Notes under the pieces: generated by a model
The model's input: only the letters and a program-made list of their open reading frames with translations
Databases searched by the model: none
Told to the model about the DNA's origin: nothing
Translations under genes and position numbers: made by a program
Assembly: GCA_049290495.1 (NCBI GenBank)
Contig: JBATNV010000100.1
Span: 1-35,475 of the forward strand
From: SHZI01 sp049290495
Lineage (GTDB): Bacteria; Pseudomonadota; Gammaproteobacteria; Steroidobacterales; GCA-2729495
Length of the DNA stretch: 35,475 nucleotides
Reading direction: 5' to 3'
In this document: positions 1 to 7,629 of the stretch, one piece after another
Layout: each line of letters opens with the position of its first letter
How positions within the stretch are numbered: the stretch's first letter is position 1

Positions 1-690
1 GCCACGATCCGTACCTCCTGCGATGAGAGTCTGCAACGGCTGGGCGTGGAGCAGATCGACCTGTTTTATCTGCACCGTATCGACCCTCGGGTGCCGATTG
101 AAGACTCGATGGGGGTGATGGCTGAGCTGGTACAGGCAGGCAAGATCCGCTTCGCGGGTATCTCTGAAGCGAGCCCGGATACCCTGCGCCGCGCACACCG
201 CATACACCCGGTTGCAGCCCTGCAGAGTGAGCTGTCGCCCTGGACGCGTAATGCCTGTCGTCCGGCGCTGGAGACCTGCAAGGAACTCGGCGTTGCCTTT
301 GTCGCCTACAGTCCGCTCGGGCGCGGTTTCCTGACCGGTGCCATCAGCAGCGTGGCGGATATTCCGGACGGCGATACGCGGCGCATGTTCCCGCGTTTCC
401 AGGCGGAAAACCTCCAGCACAACCGCGCGGCGGCAGAAGGTCTGCAGGAGCTGGCGCGTGGCATCGGCTGCACGCCGGCCCAGCTGTCGCTGGCCTGGGT
501 GCTTGGTCAGTGGCAAGGCGTACTGCCGATCCCTGGCACCAAGAAGCGTCGCTATCTCGAAGAGAACGCTCTGGCTGCAGACCTGCAGCTGTCAGCGCAA
601 CAGCTGGCTGCAGTTGCACGTGCGATCCCGGAGGATCTGGTACAGGGTGAGCGTTATCCCGAGGGCATGCTGGGAACCCTCAACATCTGA
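1..690 (+). CDS. Aldo/keto reductase, 5'-truncated by window edge
   Basis: NAD(P)H-dependent oxidoreductase of the aldo/keto reductase TIM-barrel superfamily. The reading frame is open from base 1, so the start and the N-terminal catalytic Asp/Tyr lie outside the window; 229 residues are visible. Seen: the strand-4 region LFYLHRIDP with the conserved His, the segment YSPLGRGFLTG, and near the end IPGTKKRRYLEEN, the family's usual nucleotide-phosphate-binding loop followed by the C-terminal helix. The pattern fits the roughly 330-residue bacterial AKRs that act on small aldehydes. The physiological substrate cannot be inferred. The next gene starts 63 bases downstream on the same strand with its own ribosome-binding site. 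Confidence 0.9.
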   Translation, partial: ATIRTSCDESLQRLGVEQIDLFYLHRIDPRVPIEDSMGVMAELVQAGKIRFAGISEASPDTLRRAHRIHPVAALQSELSPWTRNACRPALETCKELGVAFVAYSPLGRGFLTGAISSVADIPDGDTRRMFPRFQAENLQHNRAAAEGLQELARGIGCTPAQLSLAWVLGQWQGVLPIPGTKKRRYLEENALAADLQLSAQQLAAVARAIPEDLVQGERYPEGMLGTLNI

Positions 691-753
691 GCCGGGTCTG
701 CTTTGCCTGGGCCTGGCCTGTTTGCGATCCATAGCGGAGAAGGAGTAACCGAC

Positions 754-1314
754 ATGACGACACAGAGTGAGCAGATTGCCGGCGAGCGCCGCCGTCTGAA
801 ATCGGTGCGGCAGCTGCTGAGCGCGGCGGTGGCGCGCAAGTCTGGCGGCAACCCGTCGTTTGTACCGTTTTATATCGCCTTGGCAGACTACATGGAGGCG
901 TCGATGGGTCGCCTGCATGCCCAGGATGTGAAGATGGGCGACATGATTCGCCGCAAGCTCGTCACGCTCGATGACCTGGCGCGACAGGCACTCGATGAAC
1001 TGCACGAACGCCTGGCCGGCAACCAGGCTCACCTGAAGGTTTTCTCGGCGGCAAAGCGTTCACTGCAGAGTGAAGGTGCCGATGCGCTGGAGCGTTTCGA
1101 GCAGGCCAGTGCAGCCTACACCGACTATATCGTCGCCAATATGGGCCATCACGGCGCGACGACCGAGCTGGCGGCAAAGTTGTTCAGCGAGGCTGACTGG
1201 AGCTACATGGCCGGCAGCACGGAAGCGGAGACCGCACTGGAGCAGCAGCTTTACGCGCGGATATACGCCCTGCTGCCAGCAGCACTGGCCGATCTGCAGC
1301 CGGCGGCGGTCTGA
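754..1314 (+). CDS. Hypothetical helical protein, 186 aa
   Basis: I do not recognise a family. The ATG at 754 is chosen because AGGAG lies at 741-745, eight bases upstream; an in-frame start 51 bases earlier has no such site. The protein is about 186 residues, soluble, without a signal peptide or membrane segment, and looks almost entirely alpha-helical: long amphipathic stretches rich in Ala, Leu, Glu and Arg with few prolines. A helical-bundle role is possible, but His residues are too sparse and irregular to claim a hemerythrin-type metal site. It lies between the aldo/keto reductase and the bactofilin-like gene on the same strand, with 25 bases to the next start. Confidence 0.65.
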   Translation: MTTQSEQIAGERRRLKSVRQLLSAAVARKSGGNPSFVPFYIALADYMEASMGRLHAQDVKMGDMIRRKLVTLDDLARQALDELHERLAGNQAHLKVFSAAKRSLQSEGADALERFEQASAAYTDYIVANMGHHGATTELAAKLFSEADWSYMAGSTEAETALEQQLYARIYALLPAALADLQPAAV

Positions 1315-1339
1315 AACCTTGCGGCGACCGGACATCGCG

Positions 1340-2479
1340 ATGCAGCTGCGGCTGGTCTTTCTCCTCGCGTTTCTGGCGACATTGCCCGTGCTGCCGGTCC
1401 GCGCCGACACGCGTGTCGGTCACACCATCGTCATCAGCAAGGCCATCGCAGATGATCTCTACGTCGTCGGCGGCAGGCTGCGGATCGACAACTCTGTGGC
1501 CGGCGATGCCGTGCTCGCAGCCGGTACGGTCGCGCTTGCAGGTGATGTCGACGGTGATGTAAGCGTTGCGGGCGGAACAATCGGGATCTCCGGCGGTGTG
1601 GGTGATGATCTGCGTGCCGCAGGCGGTGACATTACGCTGAATGGCTTCGTCACGGACCATGCAGTGATCGTCGGCGGCGTAGTCAACATCGCCGAGGGCA
1701 GTGCGATTGCCGGCCGCACCTGGATTGCGGCAGGTACGCTGGATATGGCCGGCCAGATCGGCGCGGACCTGCGGGTATTTGCCCGGACCGTGATCATCAC
1801 CGGTCAGATCCACGGCAATGTCGAGATTACGGCGCAGGAGATTCGCGTCGAGTCGGGTGCCGCCATCGGCGGCGATCTGGTCTGGCACAGTAAACAGCCG
1901 CCGCTGATCGCCGAAGACGCGTTGATACTGGGCGAGGTGGCTGGTGTAGCCGCGCCCGTGAGAGAGTTGCCGGAAGCCGCGCCACCGGCATTTGGCGGAT
2001 GGGCCCTCGGCCTTGCGATCATGATTGCTGGCGCTGGCGTGTTCTGGTTGAGCCCAACGCTCGTAGAGCGTTCAGGCGCATTGCTGAATGCCGCGCCCGT
2101 GCGCACGCTAGTGACTGGTGCCGTTGCGATCTCGCTGACGCCGCTGCTGATCGTTGTGTTGTTCGTGTCGATCTTTGGCTGGCTGTTCGGGTTACTGCTG
2201 CTGACAGCCTATCTGTTGGCCGTGCTTCTTTCCTGGCTGCTCGGCCTTTTGATGCTGGTTGAGTTGATCCGGATCCGGATTGCCGCTCAGAAGCCCTTGC
2301 CGGCGACGGGGCGCCGTTCCAGTTGGCGGGCCCTGTTGCTGCTGTTGCCGGTGACGGCATTTGCGCTGGTTGTGCAGTTGGTGCCAGTCATCGGCACGCT
2401 GTTCTCCCTGCTCGTCCTGCTGGGAGGCTTTGGCGCACTGGCTTCGCTCGCGATACGACGGGCGCCATCTGCCGCGTAG
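1340..2479 (+). CDS. Exported bactofilin-like (polymer-forming) membrane protein
   Basis: The ATG at 1340 gives 379 residues. Residues 1-22 form a signal peptide (hydrophobic run, then VRADT). Residues about 25-185 are short Gly/Ala/Val/Ile/Asp repeats such as DGDVSVAGG and GDLRVFA, the periodicity of the bactofilin / polymer-forming right-handed beta-helix. A proline-rich linker (about 203-218) leads to hydrophobic segments near 220-236, 255-277, 280-308 and 330-371. Classical bactofilins are cytoplasmic filament formers of about 150 residues; this version instead appears to place the beta-helix outside the cytoplasm, anchored by a C-terminal membrane domain. Its last 64 codons overlap the opposite-strand GGDEF/EAL gene. 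Role inferred: envelope-associated scaffold. Confidence 0.75.
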   Translation: MQLRLVFLLAFLATLPVLPVRADTRVGHTIVISKAIADDLYVVGGRLRIDNSVAGDAVLAAGTVALAGDVDGDVSVAGGTIGISGGVGDDLRAAGGDITLNGFVTDHAVIVGGVVNIAEGSAIAGRTWIAAGTLDMAGQIGADLRVFARTVIITGQIHGNVEITAQEIRVESGAAIGGDLVWHSKQPPLIAEDALILGEVAGVAAPVRELPEAAPPAFGGWALGLAIMIAGAGVFWLSPTLVERSGALLNAAPVRTLVTGAVAISLTPLLIVVLFVSIFGWLFGLLLLTAYLLAVLLSWLLGLLMLVELIRIRIAAQKPLPATGRRSSWRALLLLLPVTAFALVVQLVPVIGTLFSLLVLLGGFGALASLAIRRAPSAA

Positions 2480-4791
2480 TCTTTTGCCCAGTCTGAGAAC
2501 TGCTCGGCCGGCATCGGCTTGCTGATCAGGTAGCCCTGCGCCTGTTCGCAACCGCTTTCTGCCAGCCAGTTCAGCGCGGCCTGCGTTTCAACCCCCTCGG
2601 CAATGACCCGCAGTCCAAGATTTTGGGCCAGATTCATCGCTGCGCTCACGATTGCCACATCGGCCCTGTCGGCCGGCAGGTTGGTGATAAAAGACCGGTC
2701 TATTTTCAGTTCGTCTATCGGCAGGCGCTTGATCATCGACAAGGAAGAATAGCCGGTACCGAAGTCATCCATTGCAATCCGGATACCGAGGTCGCGCAGG
2801 CATTCGAGGATCAGCGTGGCGTGTTTGAAATCGAGGACGACTGCTTCTTCAGTGATCTCCAGTACCAGGTTTTTTGCCGGGAGATCGTGGTTACGCAGCA
2901 GTTCAAGGATATAGAGCGGCAGGTTCCTGTCCTGCAGGTCGCGGCTCGACAGGTTTACCGATATCGGCAGGTCGAGGCCTTCTTCGAGCCACAGACGGCA
3001 TTCCCGGATTGCAGTTGCCAGCGCCCAGTTGGTGATCAGCGAGATGTTGCCCGACTTCTCCGCGATGGGTATGAACTGGTCGGGCGTCAGAAAGCCAAAG
3101 CCCGGATGCTGCCAGCGTACCAGCGCTTCGGCACCACAGATCGCACCGTCCGAGAGCCGTATCTTTGGCTGCATATAGAGCCTGAACTCATCGTGCCGCG
3201 CCGCCTTGCGCAGGTCGCCGAGTAATGCGAGCTGACGAAGATTCCGTCCGTCGTTGCCGTCCTGGTAAACGCAGATCCGGACGTCCGAGTTCTGCGCATC
3301 ATTGCGAGCCACGGCTGCACGCTGCAGCAGCTGCTCAGCGTCTGCTGCATGCTGCGGAAAGCTTGCAATGCCTACGCGTGCCGCCACGTCTACATTGATG
3401 TCACGCACCGAGAGTCCGCCACCGAGCAGGCGCACCAGGTCCTCGGCGATTTCCGTTGCCTGGTGGACATCCCTTCCGTCGAGCACTATTACGAACTGGT
3501 CGCCTTCGATGCGGCCGAGAAAGTGTCGCGCATCCAGTCCGGCTCGCAGGCGTTCGGCAGCCTGACAGCGCAGCGCATCGCTGATGTCGTACCCGAGCGA
3601 TGAACCGATATCGCTGAAGTTGTTCAGATCCACCAGCATTACGGTCACGCGCTGCCCGGTTTGCCCGACGTGCAGGATGGCGGCCTCGATCTCATCGAGC
3701 GCAGCAAGGCGCGTCGGCAGGTTTGTAAGTGCATCGACCCTGGCGTAGCGGGTGATGTGTTCTTCGCGATCGGCGATGCTCCGTTGCATGGCATTGAGTG
3801 CACTGGCCAGTTCAGCGACCTCGCCCTTGCCTTCTACCTGCACCAGCTGGTGATAGTGGCCATCGCGGATCCGGCGAGCTGCCTGGACCAGGGTATTGAC
3901 GGGCCTGGTGATTGTGCGGGACAGAAGCAGGCCGCCGACCAATGCCAGGCACAGCGCTACAACGCCGAGTAGCAGCGCCGCGTAACGCAGCGTCTGGTAA
4001 GGAGCCATGATTGCGTCCAGCGGTTCAGACACCAGAACGTCGATATCCGGCCGGTCGGGAATCAGTGGCAGCAGCAAGGCAAGGTGTTCAGTGCTGCCGG
4101 TCCGGATGCGCAGCGCATGACCAAGGTCTTCATGGGCTGCAGAAAGATCGTGCAGAAGTGTGGTGCTGTCCAGCTGGTTCAGTGAGCTGCCGAGGATTGA
4201 TGGATGGTCACTTGTACGCCCCAGCAGCGTGACGTCGAGACCAGTCAGTGCAGACAGGCGCCTGGCAAAGGCATCATCGATGAGCACGCCGCTCGCCAGC
4301 CACGCTAGCGGCGCGGGCTCGCCGACCTGTACGGTAAGCACTTCGTAGCTGTGGCCGTTAACCGATATGTGTGAAGGTGCGGCCCGGTCAGTCATTGCCA
4401 GGGTGACCAGCTCGGAGAAACGCAGGTTTTGGGCGTCGGCGGACTCCGTGCCTGCCAGTACATGGCCGTCAGCATCGAGGAGGAGGGCCAGATCGAGTTC
4501 TGCACGGTTGCGATGCTCGCGGAGCAGTGCGTTGATCGCCGCTGTATTCCTGGCCTTTACGGCACTGCGGAACTGCAGGTCTGCAGCGAGGACTGTGCCT
4601 GTGGAGCGCAGCCGGGTATGGCGCGCGGCCGAAAGCTGACCGGCGATGGTCCCGGCCTTGTGCAGGATCTGGTCGGCCCGGTTCGAGACTTCCCGGTTGG
4701 TGGTCAGCAGTACCGCGCCGATGGTACTGAACTGGGTAAGGACGACGAGCAGAGCGGCAAGGGCCAGGATTTTTGAACGGAGACTCCGCAT
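2287..4791 (-). CDS. Membrane-bound GGDEF/EAL protein, probable c-di-GMP phosphodiesterase
   Basis: 834 residues. Transmembrane segments near 8-30 and 268-291 flank a periplasmic sensor region of about 235 residues, followed by HAMP (about 292-345), GGDEF (about 345-510) and EAL (about 520-770). The GGDEF signature is EGDQF (429-433), so diguanylate cyclase activity is doubtful. The EAL domain keeps its expected catalytic set: E555 in EALVRW, N613, E645, D675/D676 in DDFGTGYSS, K696, E732 and Q752. The likely role is c-di-GMP hydrolysis controlled by an external signal, with the degenerate GGDEF perhaps regulatory. About 64 residues after the EAL domain form a Ser/Arg/Pro-rich tail encoded antisense to the neighbouring gene. 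Confidence 0.93.
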   Translation of the reverse strand: MRSLRSKILALAALLVVLTQFSTIGAVLLTTNREVSNRADQILHKAGTIAGQLSAARHTRLRSTGTVLAADLQFRSAVKARNTAAINALLREHRNRAELDLALLLDADGHVLAGTESADAQNLRFSELVTLAMTDRAAPSHISVNGHSYEVLTVQVGEPAPLAWLASGVLIDDAFARRLSALTGLDVTLLGRTSDHPSILGSSLNQLDSTTLLHDLSAAHEDLGHALRIRTGSTEHLALLLPLIPDRPDIDVLVSEPLDAIMAPYQTLRYAALLLGVVALCLALVGGLLLSRTITRPVNTLVQAARRIRDGHYHQLVQVEGKGEVAELASALNAMQRSIADREEHITRYARVDALTNLPTRLAALDEIEAAILHVGQTGQRVTVMLVDLNNFSDIGSSLGYDISDALRCQAAERLRAGLDARHFLGRIEGDQFVIVLDGRDVHQATEIAEDLVRLLGGGLSVRDINVDVAARVGIASFPQHAADAEQLLQRAAVARNDAQNSDVRICVYQDGNDGRNLRQLALLGDLRKAARHDEFRLYMQPKIRLSDGAICGAEALVRWQHPGFGFLTPDQFIPIAEKSGNISLITNWALATAIRECRLWLEEGLDLPISVNLSSRDLQDRNLPLYILELLRNHDLPAKNLVLEITEEAVVLDFKHATLILECLRDLGIRIAMDDFGTGYSSLSMIKRLPIDELKIDRSFITNLPADRADVAIVSAAMNLAQNLGLRVIAEGVETQAALNWLAESGCEQAQGYLISKPMPAEQFSDWAKDYAADGARRIASEASAPKPPSRTSRENSVPMTGTNCTTSANAVTGNSSNRARQLERRPVAGKGF

Positions 4792-4920
4792 GGAAGGCTA
4801 GTCGGCTTGCCGGCCCGGAGCTTTATCGCCTTCGGGTCAGGAACTGCTTGCAATGCGGATTTTTGCGACGTATGTCTCATCAAGGCCCGTCATGCCGAAT
4901 GGCGCTGCAATCCGTTATGC

Positions 4921-4951
4921 TTGGCACAGAGTCATAATCTGTCGCTAAAAT
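4921..4951 (+). promoter_or_regulatory. Possible sigma-70-type promoter for the beta-propeller gene
   Basis: TTGGCA (4921-4926) resembles a -35 element, and TAAAAT (4946-4951) differs from the -10 consensus by one base, but the spacer is 19, longer than ideal. It sits in a relatively AT-rich stretch about 34 bases before the ATG at 4985, which has GGAG eight bases upstream. Weak evidence from pattern only. Confidence 0.3.
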
Positions 4952-4984
4952 AACTCCCTCCAGTATTCTTCCGGAGTCGCCACG

Positions 4985-5923
4985 ATGACCAAGACCTCCA
5001 CCATGAAGCCCTTCGCGCCGGGCGATATCTTCCTGGGCTGTACCTACCTGATGAACGTGCCGGGTGACGATCACGCCGGCGAAGGTCGTATTTTGCAGTT
5101 CGACCGCAACATGGTGCCGAAAGGTACGCTGTATACCGAAGGCACGAGCCATCTGATCATCAACCTGCGCTTTGCTCCGGATGGCACGCTGTGGGGCTTC
5201 GATCCCTTTGAGTATGCCGTGGTGCGCGTGTCCCCCGAAGGCAAGCAGTTGCCGCCGGCAGATTTCGGTATGCGTCCGTGGGGTAACGTCTGCTTCGGGC
5301 CGGATGGCAGCATCTGGCTGGGTGAATATCTGAAGGGTGACAAACCTTACGAGGGCGGCGATATGCGCCGCCTGCCGGGTACCAATTTTGTCGGCTATGG
5401 CCGCTTTGCGAAGTTCGATGCGAAGCTGCAGCCGGTTGGCGAATGCGACGCTGAAACCGCGCCCTCAATGACCGGCTTTCATGGCGTCACGCATACCGTC
5501 ATGCATCCCGATGGCAAGTCGATCGCCTACATCACCGATCTCGGCATGAGGGTGCATCGCTTCGACGTGGTCAGCGGCAAGTGCCTGCCGGATCTGGTGA
5601 CCTATCCCGGCGGCCCAGAGTACATGCGCAAGTGGACCACGGGCGTGGCGTACCGCAAAGATGGCACGCTGCTGCTGCTCCGGGGCAGCTTCATCGATTG
5701 CATCGATCCACAAGGCCGTTCGCTGCGCACCATCGAGCTCGACGAATATGGCTACGCGATGATCACGGCCTCCCGGGATGAGCGGCATGTGTTCACGACA
5801 AATATCTTCACCGGTGTGATGTCCAAGGTGGATCTTGAGACTGGCAAGATCCTTGGCCAGATCGACACTGGGCTCGCCAAGCCCCAGCGCAGCCTGGCGG
5901 GTATCGCTGAATATCTGCCGTAG
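4985..5923 (+). CDS. Beta-propeller (NHL/SMP-30-like) protein
   Basis: 312 residues starting at an ATG with GGAG at 4973-4976. No signal peptide or membrane segment. The sequence repeats a blade-like pattern: FAPDGTLWGFD, FGPDGSIWLGE, MHPDGKSIAYITD, YRKDGTLLLL and ASRDERHVFTTN, i.e. about every 45-60 residues a P/D-G turn followed by a beta strand. This is typical of six-bladed NHL, SMP-30/gluconolactonase or YVTN-type propellers. I cannot place it in a specific enzyme family and see no unambiguous metal site. It stands alone between a divergent c-di-GMP gene and the convergent haem operon and ends 14 bases before a strong hairpin. Confidence 0.75.
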   Translation: MTKTSTMKPFAPGDIFLGCTYLMNVPGDDHAGEGRILQFDRNMVPKGTLYTEGTSHLIINLRFAPDGTLWGFDPFEYAVVRVSPEGKQLPPADFGMRPWGNVCFGPDGSIWLGEYLKGDKPYEGGDMRRLPGTNFVGYGRFAKFDAKLQPVGECDAETAPSMTGFHGVTHTVMHPDGKSIAYITDLGMRVHRFDVVSGKCLPDLVTYPGGPEYMRKWTTGVAYRKDGTLLLLRGSFIDCIDPQGRSLRTIELDEYGYAMITASRDERHVFTTNIFTGVMSKVDLETGKILGQIDTGLAKPQRSLAGIAEYLP

Positions 5924-5937
5924 CGGAGACAAACGGT

Positions 5938-5984
5938 GATCAGCGGCCGGGGCATCGCGCTAACGATTACCCCGGCCGCTGATC
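5938..5984. terminator. Bidirectional hairpin between convergent genes
   Basis: A perfect 15-base-pair inverted repeat (left arm 5938-5952, right arm 5970-5984) around a 17-base loop, with arms GATCAGCGGCCGGGG and its exact complement. It lies 14 bases after the beta-propeller stop and 17 bases beyond the cytochrome b561 stop, where a shared terminator is expected. Neither side has a good T tract (TTCATT rightward, ACCGTTTG leftward), so it may block or stabilise transcripts rather than act as a classic intrinsic terminator. Confidence 0.7.
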
Positions 5985-6001
5985 TTCATTGACCGGTCGC
6001 C

Positions 6002-6616
6002 TCAGTTCGCCACCAGTGTCCACAGCCAATAACCCACCACGCTGACCAGTAGCAGGGAGCCGAGCCCGTAGACGCCGGAGCGAATCGCCGCTGCCGGCTC
6101 AGCCCGCTTGTAACCCGTCACCATGGCGCGGGCGAGGTTTTCCCGGTCCAGCAGACTTGAAACAATAACCCCGCCGACATGCAGGCCCACGATCAGCATC
6201 CAGGCATTGGCGAAGAACTCATGCAGTTCCTCAAGGGCGTCGCCGCCGAACTCGTTATAGGTCGCGTAACCGCTGAGGCCGGTCAGCGCGGCGAGTATCA
6301 GTATCGCCCATATGGCAAAGCTCCCGGCCGGGTTGTGGCCGACGTAATGCGGGTGATCTCCGCGCAGTATCCCCAGTACATAGGCAGCCATCTCGCGCGG
6401 GCGATACATGAAGGAGCGAAACTGCGCGTAGCGGGTGCCGATGAATCCCCAGATCAGCCGGAACACGAGGAGTCCCAGCACCGTGTAGCCGAACATCACG
6501 TGGATGTTTCGCAAGCGCTCCCCGTCGGCCAGCAGCCAGGCGCCGGCGAAGCTCGTCGCCAGCGTCCAGTGAAATGCCCGGACCGGCAGGTCCCATATCA
6601 GCGTCTTGTCCTGCAT
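6002..6616 (-). CDS. Cytochrome b561-family membrane protein
   Basis: 204 residues, a four-helix dihaem cytochrome b of the bacterial b561 / Ni-Fe-hydrogenase b-subunit type that passes electrons between the quinone pool and periplasmic c-type cytochromes. Membrane segments are near 14-31, 38-60, 98-117 and 136-156, with a further C-terminal helix at about 181-202. Candidate haem ligands are H16 (VRAFHW), H39 (NIHV), H132 (ELHEFF) and H146 (GLHVGG), placed as expected for two b haems across the membrane. GGGAGAA lies upstream of the ATG. It is the third gene of an operon after the diheme cytochrome (12-base gap), so it probably supplies electrons to those two proteins. Confidence 0.9.
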   Translation of the reverse strand: MQDKTLIWDLPVRAFHWTLATSFAGAWLLADGERLRNIHVMFGYTVLGLLVFRLIWGFIGTRYAQFRSFMYRPREMAAYVLGILRGDHPHYVGHNPAGSFAIWAILILAALTGLSGYATYNEFGGDALEELHEFFANAWMLIVGLHVGGVIVSSLLDRENLARAMVTGYKRAEPAAAIRSGVYGLGSLLLVSVVGYWLWTLVAN

Positions 6617-6628
6617 GATGATTCTCCC

Positions 6629-7120
6629 TCAGGGCACCTTGATGTCTCGTTCACGAAAACTGCCTTTGTCCGCTTCGCGATGACAGGCGCCGCAGTTGGC
6701 AGCGCTCTTGATCGCCGGCGATTTCCATTTCGCAGCTGAAATCTCGTCATGCTCATGGACAAACCACCTGGTCTCGGTGATGCGCAGGGGCGCATCGCTT
6801 GCCTTTGCATCGGTCTTGCTGCGTTTGGCGTTCTGCACCAGGAACGTCCTGATGGTGGCTGCGGTATCAGCGTCGGTACTCGCATCCGTACCGAAGTGAT
6901 CCTCCAGTGATCCCATCAGCCGCTGCCAGGATTCGGCCGGCAGAAAGCGTGGTGGGTAGGCGATATGGCAGCTGCCACATTCTTCCTGCCAGACCGGGTT
7001 GGTGGGCGCCGGCTTTTTTGCGCTGTCCGCGCAGGCGGCCGACGATATGCTGATGATGGCCAGATACAGCACTGTGGTGCCGAGGCGGGAAAGGCGGACG
7101 GATGTTTTAGTGGTATTCAT
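6629..7120 (-). CDS. Periplasmic diheme cytochrome c (DHC type)
   Basis: 163 residues with an N-terminal export signal (about 1-31, cleavage near ACA-DS) and exactly two haem-attachment motifs, CGSCH (48-52) and CGACH (143-147). The first lies in CGSCHIAYPPRFLP, characteristic of the DHC family; the second lies close to the C-terminus. DHC proteins are known as electron donors to SHP, and here the gene lies between the SHP-type and b561 genes with gaps of 15 and 12 bases, implying a single transcript and an electron path quinol to b561 to DHC to SHP. AAGGAAG lies before the ATG. Confidence 0.92.
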   Translation of the reverse strand: MNTTKTSVRLSRLGTTVLYLAIISISSAACADSAKKPAPTNPVWQEECGSCHIAYPPRFLPAESWQRLMGSLEDHFGTDASTDADTAATIRTFLVQNAKRSKTDAKASDAPLRITETRWFVHEHDEISAAKWKSPAIKSAANCGACHREADKGSFRERDIKVP

Positions 7121-7135
7121 TGTTAAAACTTCCTT

Positions 7136-7534
7136 TTAACGGGTCAGTGATCGCAGCCAGGTGATGACGTCGCCTTTTTCCCGGGCGGTACATTCGCGGT
7201 CGAAGACATCCATGCAATTGCGCTTGAACCACTTCTCAACCTTGGCGGGGTCGGTCAGACGCTTCGGGTTGCTGACAGGTGCCATCGGCTGGATCGTCTT
7301 GCCGGTTACGGCGTGGCGACCGGGATTGCGCGGGTCTGTGGTGTGGCAGCTGCTGCAGCTCCAGTCCGTGCCCTTGGTGCGAAACAGGCTTTCGCCGCGT
7401 GCCGCCGAGAAGCCGGTGAAGGATTTGTCGTTGCGCGCAGCCGCTGTGATCGCATCGAGCGGGTCTGCTGCCTGTGCCAGGCTCGCACTGAGCAGCAATG
7501 CCGCCAGTCCGCTGATAAGTACAGTCTGTTTCAT
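7136..7534 (-). CDS. SHP-type (sphaeroides haem protein, DUF1924) monohaem cytochrome c
   Basis: 132 residues: signal peptide 1-22 (ending AQA-AD), haem-attachment motif CSSCH (60-64), and the segment RNCMDVFDREC (105-115). In characterised SHP the sixth haem ligand is an Asn immediately before a Cys that forms a disulfide with a second Cys eight residues on. N106, C107 and C115 reproduce that spacing, which I regard as diagnostic. SHPs are high-spin c-type cytochromes that bind O2 and other small ligands; the physiological role is unsettled. It is first in the operon with the diheme cytochrome and b561, preceded by an apparent response-regulator-controlled promoter. Confidence 0.92.
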   Translation of the reverse strand: MKQTVLISGLAALLLSASLAQAADPLDAITAAARNDKSFTGFSAARGESLFRTKGTDWSCSSCHTTDPRNPGRHAVTGKTIQPMAPVSNPKRLTDPAKVEKWFKRNCMDVFDRECTAREKGDVITWLRSLTR

Positions 7535-7566
7535 GTCCTTAAGCCCCGTGTTGTTGGTATGGGCTT

Positions 7567-7599
7567 AATGTAGACACCGAAGCTTAAGCCGTGCTTAAA
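7567..7599 (-). promoter_or_regulatory. PmrA/QseB-type box and -10 element driving the SHP operon
   Basis: On the minus strand TTTAAG (7599-7594), five bases, then CTTAAG (7588-7583) gives the YTTAAK-N5-YTTAAK direct repeat recognised by PmrA/QseB-like OmpR-family response regulators. Ten bases further is TACATT (7572-7567), a reasonable -10, so the box covers the -35 region as expected for an activated promoter. The SHP ATG at 7534 is about 25 bases from the predicted transcription start. A further CTTAAG lies at 7538-7543 in the leader, and TTAAGCCC/GGGCTTAA form an inverted pair at 7539-7546 and 7561-7568. Confidence 0.6.
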
Positions 7600-7629
7600 G
7601 CGTCCTGCGTGCTACGCTCGCGCCGCCTC

